Positions 7,098 through 15,427 of a stretch of 28,227 nt of DNA are shown here, piece after piece. The translations under genes and the position numbers were made by a program. The stretch is from a virus: positions 1-28,227 of IMG/VR virus record IMGVR_UViG_3300029286_001043; one strand, written 5' to 3'. Numbering within the stretch: position 1 is the stretch's first letter; every line of letters begins with the position of its first letter. A model generated the notes under the pieces. It saw only the letters and a program-made list of their open reading frames with translations. It was not told the origin of the DNA and searched no databases.

Positions 7098-8786
7098 CTA
7101 TGCTACATACCCTATTAGTGTAACATCAACCTCTAATAATTTAGCAATCTGATCTTGATTCAAAACTATATCACCATCTTCATTTTGTTTATACCTTACA
7201 TAAATTTCGTCACTAGGCCCTAAAGCCGGAGAAATATCTAATGATACTTCGCCATTTACATAATTAATTGTACCATTGGTAATAGTATAAGTAGAATCTA
7301 TATCTACAAACGCCCCTGCTCCATCATCAGTTGCTACAATCTCGTCATTAACATAGAGATTTACTGATCCTTCTAATATCGGAAGTACGGATAAATTCTC
7401 TCCCCAATCGTGCAACGAATTGTGGGTAGCATCGAGATCTTTTCTGATCTGAAATTCTGAATGACTATAAGATACCCCACTTACACTTTCAATAGTAGAT
7501 ACTAAATCTCCAATCCTCTTATCTGTCCCTAATTTAGTCGTAGTCCCTAATACAAATTCGTCGGCAATCGCAGTTTCAACAGCCGATTGCATATCAGATA
7601 ACGTTCGTCCTTTAATAACCTTCAAATCTAGAGTAGGTACAACATCAATTACTTCAGGATCAACATAAGAATATCGTACCGTCATTAATGATTTAGTATA
7701 TAAATATTCAGATAAATCAGCTTCAAAGGTGGCAGAAGGTAATTCCCAATTCTGAAGTATTACACATAATTTAACTTGGTTATACATATCATAATTAGGA
7801 GGAGTCTCTTCCGCTTCCCCCCAAACATTTGAATCTGCGACGCCAGCATAATTGTTTATTATCGAAACAAAATCAGCTTTAGTTACAGCTCTATCTCCAG
7901 TAGCAAAAACGCTTGGAGCTTCAGCCCTAATTTCCTCCAACGATTCTGCATCATCTCCGCCTAAGAATACGGTAGTATTAGTAACTGTACAAGCTTTAGA
8001 AGTTCCTAACGTATCATAAATAGCATCATTAAGAGTAGTAACTCGAGCTAATTCATAAACATTTCCGCTTAGTCCTTCAGATTTAACATATTTAATCTCA
8101 ATAACATCTCCTAAATCTGGAGCTTTACCGAAGACGTCATTGCCAAATAGAATTGTAACATTATCATCTAATTCGGGTCTTAGAACATAATGAAGCGAAG
8201 TTGTAGTAGAATCGATAAAAGAAGTTACTTTAGTCCATTCAACACCATTTACTGATACTGTCAAATTAGTATTTTCTATGGAGTCATCATCAATTAGATA
8301 TTCCTGATCAGTATTTCCAGTTGAAGTATAATCTAAAGTTATTAACTCGCCCTGTAACGCCTCTGCATCGACATACGTCTGCCCAACCATAATTGCTACA
8401 TCATCAGCCACTAAATATTTAATTCCACTGCTCGTTTGACATTCAGTATATTTAGGAATAAAAACAATTTGAGTATGTGCTCCGCCAGTTAAAGTAAATC
8501 TAAGAGTACCAGTAGCAGACACTTTTCGTTTTGGAATATAATTCAATAACCTAACTAAGTTAATAATACTAGATTTGTTCTTAGCTGTCATTATGTATGA
8601 TTCTTCGGCTCTTCTTTCAACATAATACAATACTAAGTTTGCAACTGCCGCAAACAATTCGATCAGCATAGACCCAGTTGAAGAACGATAAGTATCTTTC
8701 CACGCCCCACGCTCTTTAAGCCTATTGGTAAGCTGTGTTACCAGATCATCAAAATCATAATCTACAAAAGAAAGCTGATTGCTCAT
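7098..8786 (-). CDS. Baseplate wedge protein, gp6/baseplate J-like
   Basis: A 562-residue protein with the hallmark start of the baseplate J/T4 gp6 family: a helical N-terminal third with GSMLIELFAAVANL followed by YYVERRAEESYI (residues about 43-68) and LVRLLNYIPKRKVSATG just after. A long beta-rich body follows, with the usual tail-wedge features such as a V-T-K-A-D-F segment near residue 300. The family forms the wedge ring that holds the central hub and, in contractile systems, triggers sheath contraction. It follows the gp25-like gene by 8 bases, the standard gp25-gp6 order. An AGGGGG site precedes the start. The C-terminal 80 residues include an extra beta segment (VNLYVNDEIV) not expected in the shortest family members. 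Confidence 0.85.
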   Translation of the reverse strand: MSNQLSFVDYDFDDLVTQLTNRLKERGAWKDTYRSSTGSMLIELFAAVANLVLYYVERRAEESYIMTAKNKSSIINLVRLLNYIPKRKVSATGTLRFTLTGGAHTQIVFIPKYTECQTSSGIKYLVADDVAIMVGQTYVDAEALQGELITLDYTSTGNTDQEYLIDDDSIENTNLTVSVNGVEWTKVTSFIDSTTTSLHYVLRPELDDNVTILFGNDVFGKAPDLGDVIEIKYVKSEGLSGNVYELARVTTLNDAIYDTLGTSKACTVTNTTVFLGGDDAESLEEIRAEAPSVFATGDRAVTKADFVSIINNYAGVADSNVWGEAEETPPNYDMYNQVKLCVILQNWELPSATFEADLSEYLYTKSLMTVRYSYVDPEVIDVVPTLDLKVIKGRTLSDMQSAVETAIADEFVLGTTTKLGTDKRIGDLVSTIESVSGVSYSHSEFQIRKDLDATHNSLHDWGENLSVLPILEGSVNLYVNDEIVATDDGAGAFVDIDSTYTITNGTINYVNGEVSLDISPALGPSDEIYVRYKQNEDGDIVLNQDQIAKLLEVDVTLIGYVA

Positions 8787-8794
8787 ATTACCCC

Positions 8795-9184
8795 CTAAGA
8801 ATTCGTTACTACTGTATGATTAAAGGTCTCATAATATCCTCTAATCCGAAACGTTAAATTTACATATACTGTACTATAATCCGGATCGGACTTAAATTCA
8901 ACTGCATCTATTAAAACACGATCATCCCAGGCTTCAATAGAAGCCTTAACCGAATCAGAAAGTCTATTTAATAGCCTATCGTTAATTGGCTCAAATAAAA
9001 GATTGCGAAGCCCTAAAGCAAATGTGGGTAAAAATATACGTTCACCTGGACTAGTTCTCAATATATTATCGATAGAACCTTTTACTGCTTCAACATTCTC
9101 ATCTAACTTCAGTTTCCCCTGAGTATCAGTAACCAATTGAGGATTTAAATCCGACCATACAACTAATTTTTGTTTAACAGCCAT
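8795..9184 (-). CDS. Baseplate wedge protein gp25 (GPW/gp25 family)
   Basis: A 129-residue protein of the GPW/gp25 family. The core motif lies at about 34-68: a V-x-x-S-I-x-N-I-L-x-T-x-x-G-E-R segment, then P-T-F-x-x-G-L, then N-L-L-F-E-P. A strand with D-P-D-Y-S-T-V-Y-V-N-L-T-F near 102 completes the fold. The protein is a component of the wedge and helps dock the sheath on the baseplate in T4 and related injection systems. Length matches T4 gp25 (132 aa). AAGGAG precedes the start, and it lies directly before the gp6-like gene in the transcript. Confident. Confidence 0.9.
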   Translation of the reverse strand: MAVKQKLVVWSDLNPQLVTDTQGKLKLDENVEAVKGSIDNILRTSPGERIFLPTFALGLRNLLFEPINDRLLNRLSDSVKASIEAWDDRVLIDAVEFKSDPDYSTVYVNLTFRIRGYYETFNHTVVTNS

Positions 9185-9194
9185 ATTAACTCCT

Positions 9195-10334
9195 TTACCA
9201 TTCTATTAGAACAAACCCACCTGTTCCTGCCCCACCTATGTATGAACCAGTATTACCTTCACTAGAACCACTACCGCCACCACCATATCCAACCCCTGGA
9301 TTTCCATTACCCGCTGCACTAGTTCCAGCACCACCTGTACCAAAATTCGACCCTCCACCTGCCCCACTATAGTTGCCATTAGCATCAGCAGTAGCTCCAT
9401 TCCCACCACCAAATCCAGTTCCGGGTAAAGAAGGTATGCCTGCAAGTCCATCCTTACTTCCCGAGTACCTATCGCCTCCTAATCCACCTGCTTCACCATA
9501 TTCTTTAGAAATTGCAGTTCCACCACGACCACCACCAGTTACACTATCCCCATTAAAAGTAGTGTTTCCTCCAGCTGTGGGATTTTGAACTGACCATCTA
9601 CCACCCTGTCCTCCAGCTCCAACTACATAAGCATAGTTATTACCTGGAGTAGTAGTTAAAGGAATCATTACTTTAGCACCACCTCCACCACCGCCACCAC
9701 CACCGTTGGTATCTGCTCCGCCTGCTCCTCCACCACCACCCGCTTGAATAGTATAAAGAATCTGTGTAACCCCTGTAGGGCAAAGCCAATTTCCAGTTCC
9801 TGAAGTATATAACTGTTTACCACTTGAATTTATACCTGAATATCCTGAAGTACCGATTCCAGAATAACCACTTCGCCCAGAATAACCTGAAACCCCAATT
9901 TGTCCACTATACCCAGAATACCCAGCTGGAGTGGTATAAATTAATTTAGTACCATTATAAGAAACAACTTTTCCATTACCAATATCAGTTTCATCTATTT
10001 CTTTCGTTCCTACTATCGACAGATCAGCAGTAGAAACTCCTGCACTGTAAAATATTCCACATTTACTCCCAGTTAAATGTTCTACTGCTGTAGTACTTTC
10101 TTTAGCTCTTGCTATTGTATAAACATTAGGGGCAGAATAACTCACCTCTACGAATTCTTTATTTGGATCATTGGCTGGATTAGCATAAATAACGCTATCC
10201 CAAATTAATACTATAAAGGTACCTGCCGAAGTAGGAAAATTATGTCCAGCAGTTAAAGTCATTGATAAAGCAACATCGGTAACTGTTGAAGCTAAATATG
10301 CATATCCAAAATTTACTCTTAAATATTTACTCAT
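9195..10334 (-). CDS. Glycine-rich tail fibre/adhesin with GYSG repeats
   Basis: A 379-residue fibre protein. Residues 1-130 are a beta-rich domain. Residues about 137-170 hold a short collagen-like tract of GYSG, VSG, RSG and GTSG units. Residues 180-379 form a glycine-rich domain with runs of up to nine Gly and many G-G-x-G stretches, ending in F-V-L-I-E-W. Poly-Gly adhesin domains with a hydrophobic C-terminal strand occur in phage receptor-binding proteins such as T-even gp38 and Gly-rich fibre tips. The start overlaps the stop of the PAAR gene (ATGA), so translation is coupled. Direct linkage to the spike tip hints that it is part of the central tip rather than a side fibre (inference). 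Very low-complexity DNA here can cause assembly or alignment artefacts. Confidence 0.7.
   Translation of the reverse strand: MSKYLRVNFGYAYLASTVTDVALSMTLTAGHNFPTSAGTFIVLIWDSVIYANPANDPNKEFVEVSYSAPNVYTIARAKESTTAVEHLTGSKCGIFYSAGVSTADLSIVGTKEIDETDIGNGKVVSYNGTKLIYTTPAGYSGYSGQIGVSGYSGRSGYSGIGTSGYSGINSSGKQLYTSGTGNWLCPTGVTQILYTIQAGGGGGAGGADTNGGGGGGGGGAKVMIPLTTTPGNNYAYVVGAGGQGGRWSVQNPTAGGNTTFNGDSVTGGGRGGTAISKEYGEAGGLGGDRYSGSKDGLAGIPSLPGTGFGGGNGATADANGNYSGAGGGSNFGTGGAGTSAAGNGNPGVGYGGGGSGSSEGNTGSYIGGAGTGGFVLIEW
9825..9926 (-). repeat. GYSG collagen-like coding repeat
   Basis: Thirty-four codons encoding irregular repeats of Gly-Tyr-Ser-Gly, Val-Ser-Gly and Thr-Ser-Gly, an extended flexible linker in the fibre protein gene. 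On the plus strand it shows as repeated CC(A/T)GAATA-like units. Confidence 0.7.
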
Positions 10335-10660
10335 TCTACATATACCTGTCTATCGATTGGAGTTATTACCGCACCACACCCTGCTTGGGCGCCTTCAGTT
10401 ATTATTAATTTACCATTAACATAACTTTTAATTATTATAGCAGTTACTTGTGTTACCCCATGAAGCGGAATAGGACAAGTATGATCACAACCTTCCGCAC
10501 ATACTTCTATTCCACCAACTAAAAATTTATTATCTTGATTAGTACTAGTCAAGGTTCCTCCGTGATTACTGCCATCACCTAAACATGCAATCTTTCTTCC
10601 TGTACCTATTGCTTCTAAACCTGATCCGCCAAATGGAAAACTACCGAATGTTTCACTCAT
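10331..10660 (-). CDS. PAAR-like spike-tip protein
   Basis: A 109-residue protein from the ATG at 10660. A longer frame reaches 10693, but those extra residues lie inside the gp5-like gene in another frame, and 10660 falls one base after its stop. The N-terminal half contains a G-D-G-x-x-H-G-G segment with H33. A Cys/His cluster (C54, C58, H60, C62, H67) and a late C95 in E-G-A-Q-A-G-C-G-A follow. This is the pattern of PAAR-type proteins, which cap the gp5/VgrG spike with a sharp cone holding a metal ion by His and Cys. The gene lies directly after the gp5-like gene, the usual order. The metal ligands are inferred, not mapped exactly. Confidence 0.75.
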   Translation of the reverse strand: MSETFGSFPFGGSGLEAIGTGRKIACLGDGSNHGGTLTSTNQDNKFLVGGIEVCAEGCDHTCPIPLHGVTQVTAIIIKSYVNGKLIITEGAQAGCGAVITPIDRQVYVE

Positions 10661-10661
10661 A

Positions 10662-11165
10662 TTAAACTGGATTAATTGATACTGTTGTACCATTAACTAT
10701 TACATTACCTAACGCATCTATAAATATCCTTGCGGTAACTGGGTGAACAACATCTATTGTCTTGGCCGTGTCATCTATAATTACTTTTATTCCGCTTGAA
10801 CTCTTAATTACTTTTCGATTCGGATAATTGGTAGTCCTATCACTCGGCAATCCTTTTACCGCATCAGGCGCTTCACCAATATAAACTGGCTGATAAATAT
10901 CTCCCATCTCAAACATTACAAATACATTCGTCCCAATATCCGGAACTGCAAAATATCCAATCCCAGTTCCGGCACCTTCCCATATCGGGTACATCGGAAC
11001 TGCCCAAGGAAGATTAGTGGTCTCTACATCCGCTAACATCGGATAAATCTTTACCTTAACACGGCCATACTGAAGCGGATCGACATTATCCATTACGGTT
11101 CCTCGGTATATACCTGGGAATTTGTCTGAATGAATCTTTAAATTTGTCTTTCCTATTTCAGCCAT
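10662..11165 (-). CDS. gp5/VgrG-like OB-fold spike protein
   Basis: A 167-residue protein with an OB-fold of the gp5/VgrG type at about residues 15-100: G-x-V-x-D-N-x-D-P-L-Q-Y-G-R-V-K-V near 22-38, W-A-V-P-M near 54, and a P-D-I-G-T-N-V-F-V-M-F-E-M-G-D segment near 75-90. A C-terminal stretch of short beta strands (KVIIDDTAKTIDVVHP) could begin a beta-helix. Unlike T4 gp5 there is no lysozyme domain, so any cell-wall-degrading activity of the tail must come from another protein. The start overlaps the hub gene stop (TAATG) after an AGAAGG site. It is followed by the PAAR gene. Role: central membrane-puncturing spike. Confidence 0.8.
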   Translation of the reverse strand: MAEIGKTNLKIHSDKFPGIYRGTVMDNVDPLQYGRVKVKIYPMLADVETTNLPWAVPMYPIWEGAGTGIGYFAVPDIGTNVFVMFEMGDIYQPVYIGEAPDAVKGLPSDRTTNYPNRKVIKSSSGIKVIIDDTAKTIDVVHPVTARIFIDALGNVIVNGTTVSINPV

Positions 11166-12385
11166 TATGCCTTCTTCTTTTTAGTTGCTCTCATCAAGGT
11201 ATTTTTAACGTCCGTGTCTATCCCCGTACGTGTAAGCAGAAGTTTAGTCAGATAAGTATCTCCAACCATCTGAACTACGCGTTCAACCAACCAATAACCG
11301 GAATATTGATATGAATACATCTTGTCTCCAATAATTCCCTGAGGAAAAAATATCTCGGCAGTATCTCCCGGACAAATGTTCGGCAATCCTTTAGTTGTAA
11401 TCCAAAGTTTAACCAAATTATTTACTCTATTTTGAAAACTTCCTTTTACTTGTCCATTGAAATTGCTAGTAAAATCATTACTTCTTCCAGTTTCCCAAAT
11501 ATACCCGCTTTCGTCAGTATCATTCTGATCGATCAGAAAAAAATCAGTAGTTGAAATAAATTCGCTGGCATCGTGTGATCCAGTTACAAATGTACTGGTA
11601 TCATAATTAAAATAAGCGTAATGTTGATCTCTGGAAGCGAATGTATTATAGATTTTATAATTATCTATAATTGAATAATTGTATATCTGGTATCTATCTT
11701 CGTATGGGGTATCTTTCAATATAAATTTATACTTTACGGACGAACTTATTAATTCATCCAAGCTCTTAAATAAAAAATACTTATTCTGCTTATAACATTT
11801 TACAAACGTCTTATACCCGCTCTCACCATTACTGCCTTCTAAATTATCAGCAAGATGATTTAAGAATTGAATATTAGACCATCTAGGTTGTAATACATTT
11901 TTAATATAGTCTAATGATTTTCCAATTTCAGTATTTAATATCTTCAATTCATTTACCGAAATATCAGTCAGGGTAGTACTAATACTCTGATTAAAACCTC
12001 GACAATAATCTGGCGAATACACCCCTTCAACATCGAGTAAACCGTTTATAGTATAAATGCCGTATGGCTGAGATTGATCTGATACCGGTTTTCTCCTGTA
12101 CACCATAAAATCCCAAGAGTTACGTATTTCAGATACGTAGTCATCAGCTAACTCGATATAAACTTTACTCATATTTCGGTCAAATGGGATAGTATGAATA
12201 AGGTCGCCGGTACCATCCACTAAAGACAAAGTAAACATCGGCAGAAAATGTTCTAAATCCTGAACAATAGTCAATTCCTTTAAAGTAGTAGGATTAGTAA
12301 ACATATCACTATCACCAAACTTTAATCTAAGGTGGTATCTTCCACTAGCTTCTACTTCTTTTTTATTACCGGTCTGAATTGACAT
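11165..12385 (-). CDS. gp27-like baseplate hub protein
   Basis: A 406-residue protein in hub position, with the length of T4 gp27 (391 aa). The first 120 residues form a beta-rich domain (T-I-V-Q-D-L-E-H-F-L-P-M-F-T-L-S-L-V-D) matching tube-like hub folds. Later come a helix with Y-I-K-N-V-L-Q-P and F-L-N-H-L-A-D-N (residues 160-185), as in gp27/VgrG hubs where helices connect the two tube-like domains, and a C-terminal beta domain containing P-G-D-T-A-E-I-F-F-P. The hub trimer connects the tail tube to the spike. Context is exact: wedge gp53-like before, spike OB-fold after. The ribosome site is weak, so coupling to the upstream gene is likely. Confidence 0.7.
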   Translation of the reverse strand: MSIQTGNKKEVEASGRYHLRLKFGDSDMFTNPTTLKELTIVQDLEHFLPMFTLSLVDGTGDLIHTIPFDRNMSKVYIELADDYVSEIRNSWDFMVYRRKPVSDQSQPYGIYTINGLLDVEGVYSPDYCRGFNQSISTTLTDISVNELKILNTEIGKSLDYIKNVLQPRWSNIQFLNHLADNLEGSNGESGYKTFVKCYKQNKYFLFKSLDELISSSVKYKFILKDTPYEDRYQIYNYSIIDNYKIYNTFASRDQHYAYFNYDTSTFVTGSHDASEFISTTDFFLIDQNDTDESGYIWETGRSNDFTSNFNGQVKGSFQNRVNNLVKLWITTKGLPNICPGDTAEIFFPQGIIGDKMYSYQYSGYWLVERVVQMVGDTYLTKLLLTRTGIDTDVKNTLMRATKKKKA

Positions 12386-12386
12386 A

Positions 12387-12695
12387 TTAAGTCCGAGCCG
12401 TCCACTTCTTCTTAAATGTATACATATCTAAAATATTAGGAATAACTAAAGTCAATCCTACTTCTAAATCGGTAAATATATCTTGTATACCATTTACCAT
12501 CATAATCAACCACCAGAAGCTTACACTTCCGTATAACTTATAGCTAATCATATCTGGCCGCATTAAATCGTCCTGTCTAACAACGTAATAGCCGGCAGGA
12601 TAGTCCATTTCAAATTTAGTCAAATTATTGTATAGATAATCAAGTTCCTCTACATCATCAATGGTATTTGTAAAATAAAATTTTGTTCTATCCAT
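12387..12695 (-). CDS. gp53-like baseplate wedge protein
   Basis: A 102-residue protein resembling T4 gp53 and its short LysM-like relatives: V-V-R-Q-D-D-L-M-R-P-D-M-I-S-Y-K-L-Y-G, then F-W-W-L-I-M-M-V-N-G-I-Q-D-I-F, then L-x-x-G-L-T-L-V-I-P. These are characteristic of the family, which helps assemble wedges around the hub. T4 gp53 is longer (196 aa), so this is a minimal form. Its ATG overlaps the upstream stop (TAATG) and follows AAAGGA. Confidence 0.75.
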   Translation of the reverse strand: MDRTKFYFTNTIDDVEELDYLYNNLTKFEMDYPAGYYVVRQDDLMRPDMISYKLYGSVSFWWLIMMVNGIQDIFTDLEVGLTLVIPNILDMYTFKKKWTART

Positions 12696-13540
12696 TATTT
12701 TTCCTTTTGAAATCCTAAATTATTATAAACCTTACCTAATTTTTGCTTGGTTAATACTTCATATGATTGCAAATTAACAGTTACTTCAGCAGCAACTGGG
12801 CCCTTTTCTGTCATTTTGGAATCAAATTTAACGGTTACATCATTTATTACTACCATATCTAAATAAAATCCACCATTGAATAAATCTATACTGATAATAT
12901 CGCCACTGCGTCCAAAGGATTGAGCAGCCTGATCGCTATTACCGAATACTTTACCTAATCCTTTATCTGCTCCTTTAGCAATATACATCTCATTCGGACC
13001 TGGCGGAATTAAAAATCCAGGAACAGGGCCATTGTAAAGTTTACCTAAATTTAATTCCATTTCGGCTGGCAAACACATCGATTGCAGTGCTTGACAGGCT
13101 TGAAGCACCTCTTTATCCGCATTATCATATGTACGAAATTTAAGTTTTAAAGTTGCCTGCAATGGATCAGAACCTGTCCATTTTCTTCTAGTCATTGCTA
13201 CATTATGTAAAGTTGCGCCGGTAGCTGCCTTCACACCAGAATTTATTATCCCTTCTCCGACTTTTGCTAGTTCATTAAGTCCCGGAATACTTATCAGCGA
13301 ATCCCAATGAGAACCGACTTTAAATTCAAAATCATCTTGAAGCCAGGCGTTAACCCGCCAGTGAGTATTCTCTATTACTACTCGGTATTTTTGATCTACA
13401 TATTGAAAAGCTGTCTCATTAAACCCGACAACCTTTCTACCATTTTGTGTTGGAGAGGTAAAACTTTTCTTAAAACTTATTCCAGTTAATGTTTCCGCAA
13501 TATCTTTAGTTTCGCCTTTTACCGTATCTATGAATGACAT
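12695..13540 (-). CDS. Baseplate/tube-adaptor protein next to tape measure
   Basis: A 281-residue protein directly after the tape measure gene and before the gp53-like gene. The N-terminal third contains FKKSFTSPTQNGRKVVGF and a strand pair (Y-R-V-V-I-E-N-T-H-W). The middle has Q-A-T-L-K-L-K-F-R-T-Y and an L-x-P-P-G-P-N motif (residues about 140-185). The C-terminus repeats strand patterns with P-V-A-A-E-V-T-V-N-L-Q-S-Y. Position and beta-rich composition fit the baseplate-tail tube adaptor role of T4 gp48/gp54 or an XkdP-like peptidoglycan-binding protein. No LysM motif is evident. A GGAG site precedes the start. The fold assignment is weak. Confidence 0.5.
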   Translation of the reverse strand: MSFIDTVKGETKDIAETLTGISFKKSFTSPTQNGRKVVGFNETAFQYVDQKYRVVIENTHWRVNAWLQDDFEFKVGSHWDSLISIPGLNELAKVGEGIINSGVKAATGATLHNVAMTRRKWTGSDPLQATLKLKFRTYDNADKEVLQACQALQSMCLPAEMELNLGKLYNGPVPGFLIPPGPNEMYIAKGADKGLGKVFGNSDQAAQSFGRSGDIISIDLFNGGFYLDMVVINDVTVKFDSKMTEKGPVAAEVTVNLQSYEVLTKQKLGKVYNNLGFQKEK

Positions 13541-13542
13541 AA

Positions 13543-15249
13543 TTACTCCACGTCTAGAGTTCCCATGCTCAAGGATTCGATCATAGGATCTCCGATAGTA
13601 GTAGCTTGAAAATTGCCAGATGAAGTTCCATTGCCTGTTTTTGCTGATTGTCCCAATTTACCAGTTAATCGGTCGATTGCCTCGGTTAATTTATTACTAC
13701 CTTCAATATTTAAAGATGATAATTCCTCAGCTGATTTCCGAACATGAATAACATCTAAATTCTCAGGTCTAATAGGATTTAAAATTTCATCATCAGGTTT
13801 AGTTTTTGCTTTCTCTAATGTTCCAGTTACCGCTCTGGTTGCATTTTGCAATCCCTGAGCAATTCTCTTTCCGCCAATTAATCCACCAGATAACCCAACA
13901 CCTGCGCCTACCGCTGCACCAATAGGACCGCCGACCATAAATCCAATTGCTGCCCCTTTAATCGTTCCCCAAAGCGCGTTCTTTGCTACATCCCCAACTG
14001 AAACACCCTTTTCGCCAACACCTGGTCCTGTACCGCCTAAAACTCCTCCTACTCCAGCAGCAATCTTTTGCCCACCGTGTAATTCCTCACCAGGTTTACC
14101 TAACCATCCTTTATCTTTAGCTGTTTTTTGAGCTTTAAAAGCGTCCCATACTCCCATTCCTAATCCGGCAATTCCGGCTAAAATAGGAGCGGCATTAGCC
14201 AGCATCGGACCTAATTTAGTTAATAACCCGCCAATACCTCCAGCTAATAATGATGAACCAATACCGGCTGAAGCGGTAGTACCAACTTGCTCTTTACCCT
14301 TTGTACCGGCAATCTTATTCAAAACATCCATCAAATCTTTTGTCCACTTCGTTCTATACGCGTCGTTTTGAAAGAAAGAAAACAAAGCATTACCAAGTCC
14401 GACAGAAGTAGTCTTTACCATTCCGCCTTGATCTTTACTGATTTGAGGTAAAGCCTTTTGAGATCGTGCCAGTCCTTCAGTAATCGTCCGACTCTTTTCA
14501 GCAACAGTTTCAGGAATCGGGTCTTTGCCTCCTGCAAATAATCTATCATGTGTTTTTCTTAACGATTCACTAGATTGTTCACTCTCAAGAGATAAATCAG
14601 AAGCCGCTGCCATATTTCCGACTGTAATTTTCTTTTGCCTCTGTTTCCGATATAAATCAAAAGCTTTAGTAGCTATTCCACCTAACGGACCTAACATAGC
14701 GCCGGCTACTCCTGCTCCAATACCTCCCAATCCCTTCATAGTTTCAGCCATTAACGGATGCTGCTTCTGAAATTGTTCCTGTTTAGTTCGGCCGACTGTC
14801 CTAGTTTTAGCCATCATCAATTCGGCAGATTTACCTAGTCGATCTAAACTTATTCCTGTCTTGCTCTCGGCTTCCTCAATCCTCTTCTGCATTGCAAATG
14901 AAAGCTTCTCTATTCCTTGTCCACGAAAGAATTTTATATTCTCGTCCAATTCATTAGTCAAATTAAATAGAGAATCAACTTCTTTTGCCGACGGCGTAGT
15001 CTTAGCATCTAATAATTTGTCAATCTGACTAACAATATCTTCAACCAAAGCAATACTCTTACCAGCCTTCTCTTGTTCAGCAGTCATCCTCTGACCTTGA
15101 TAAAGCGAAGATAATTTATCAAAGAATGAATGAAAGTCAGTATATTTAATTTGCATTTGTCGGAAAAGTTTTACCGACTTCTCATTGAATATAGAGAAAC
15201 CTTCTTTAGCAAATTGTTCTGACCATCCGAATGTTTTATTGTCCGACAT
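13543..15249 (-). CDS. Tape measure protein
   Basis: A 568-residue protein with helical, charged N-terminal 165 residues and Gly/Ala-rich hydrophobic segments at about 169-197, 326-368 and 397-465. This is the composition of a tape measure protein, which fills the tail tube and sets its length. T4 gp29 is 590 aa; at about 0.15 nm per residue this one would give a tail near 85 nm. It follows a chaperone gene with an overlapping second frame, the classical order upstream of tape measure genes. The start overlaps the end of that small frame by 14 bases and lacks a strong ribosome site. The hydrophobic segments may insert into the host membrane during DNA delivery. No peptidase or lysozyme motif was seen. 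Confidence 0.75.
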   Translation of the reverse strand: MSDNKTFGWSEQFAKEGFSIFNEKSVKLFRQMQIKYTDFHSFFDKLSSLYQGQRMTAEQEKAGKSIALVEDIVSQIDKLLDAKTTPSAKEVDSLFNLTNELDENIKFFRGQGIEKLSFAMQKRIEEAESKTGISLDRLGKSAELMMAKTRTVGRTKQEQFQKQHPLMAETMKGLGGIGAGVAGAMLGPLGGIATKAFDLYRKQRQKKITVGNMAAASDLSLESEQSSESLRKTHDRLFAGGKDPIPETVAEKSRTITEGLARSQKALPQISKDQGGMVKTTSVGLGNALFSFFQNDAYRTKWTKDLMDVLNKIAGTKGKEQVGTTASAGIGSSLLAGGIGGLLTKLGPMLANAAPILAGIAGLGMGVWDAFKAQKTAKDKGWLGKPGEELHGGQKIAAGVGGVLGGTGPGVGEKGVSVGDVAKNALWGTIKGAAIGFMVGGPIGAAVGAGVGLSGGLIGGKRIAQGLQNATRAVTGTLEKAKTKPDDEILNPIRPENLDVIHVRKSAEELSSLNIEGSNKLTEAIDRLTGKLGQSAKTGNGTSSGNFQATTIGDPMIESLSMGTLDVE

Positions 15250-15427
15250 TAGATTTTGCTTTCTTTTCGTCTTCTTTTTGTTTATTCAATCTAGAATACA
15301 TCCAATCTATATCTCTAATATCCATATTATCAAAATCTGAAACACTCATCTTTAAATAATACAATAATCTAAACTGAGTCTCCAAAATTTCTTGTAAGGG
15401 ACTCACCATATGGAAAAAGCATTTCAA
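15236..15427 (-). CDS. Tail assembly chaperone extension (overlapping frame)
   Basis: A frame of up to 63 codons overlapping the last 59 bases of the gp26-like gene. Its conserved-looking part begins LQEILETQFRLLYYL, then IDWMYSRLNKQKEDE. This resembles chaperone C-terminal extensions that sit just before tape measure genes. No good ribosome binding site precedes the possible ATGs at 15427 or 15409, and the first residues (MKCFFHMVSP) are an out-of-frame reading of the upstream gene. Joining to the gp26-like protein by a +1 (or -2) shift inside the overlap gives a sensible fusion ending in this domain. Independent initiation at 15409 (M7) is the alternative. The product probably chaperones the tape measure protein. 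Confidence 0.6.
   Translation of the reverse strand: MKCFFHMVSPLQEILETQFRLLYYLKMSVSDFDNMDIRDIDWMYSRLNKQKEDEKKAKSNVGQ

Noticed and set aside
9236-9451. Alternative minus-strand frame inside the Gly-rich fibre gene
   Set aside because: It is a shadow of the low-complexity glycine coding sequence.
9373-9588. Plus-strand frame opposite the Gly-rich fibre gene (Pro-rich product)
   Set aside because: It is the complement of GGN glycine codons; no ribosome site, and all other genes lie on the minus strand.
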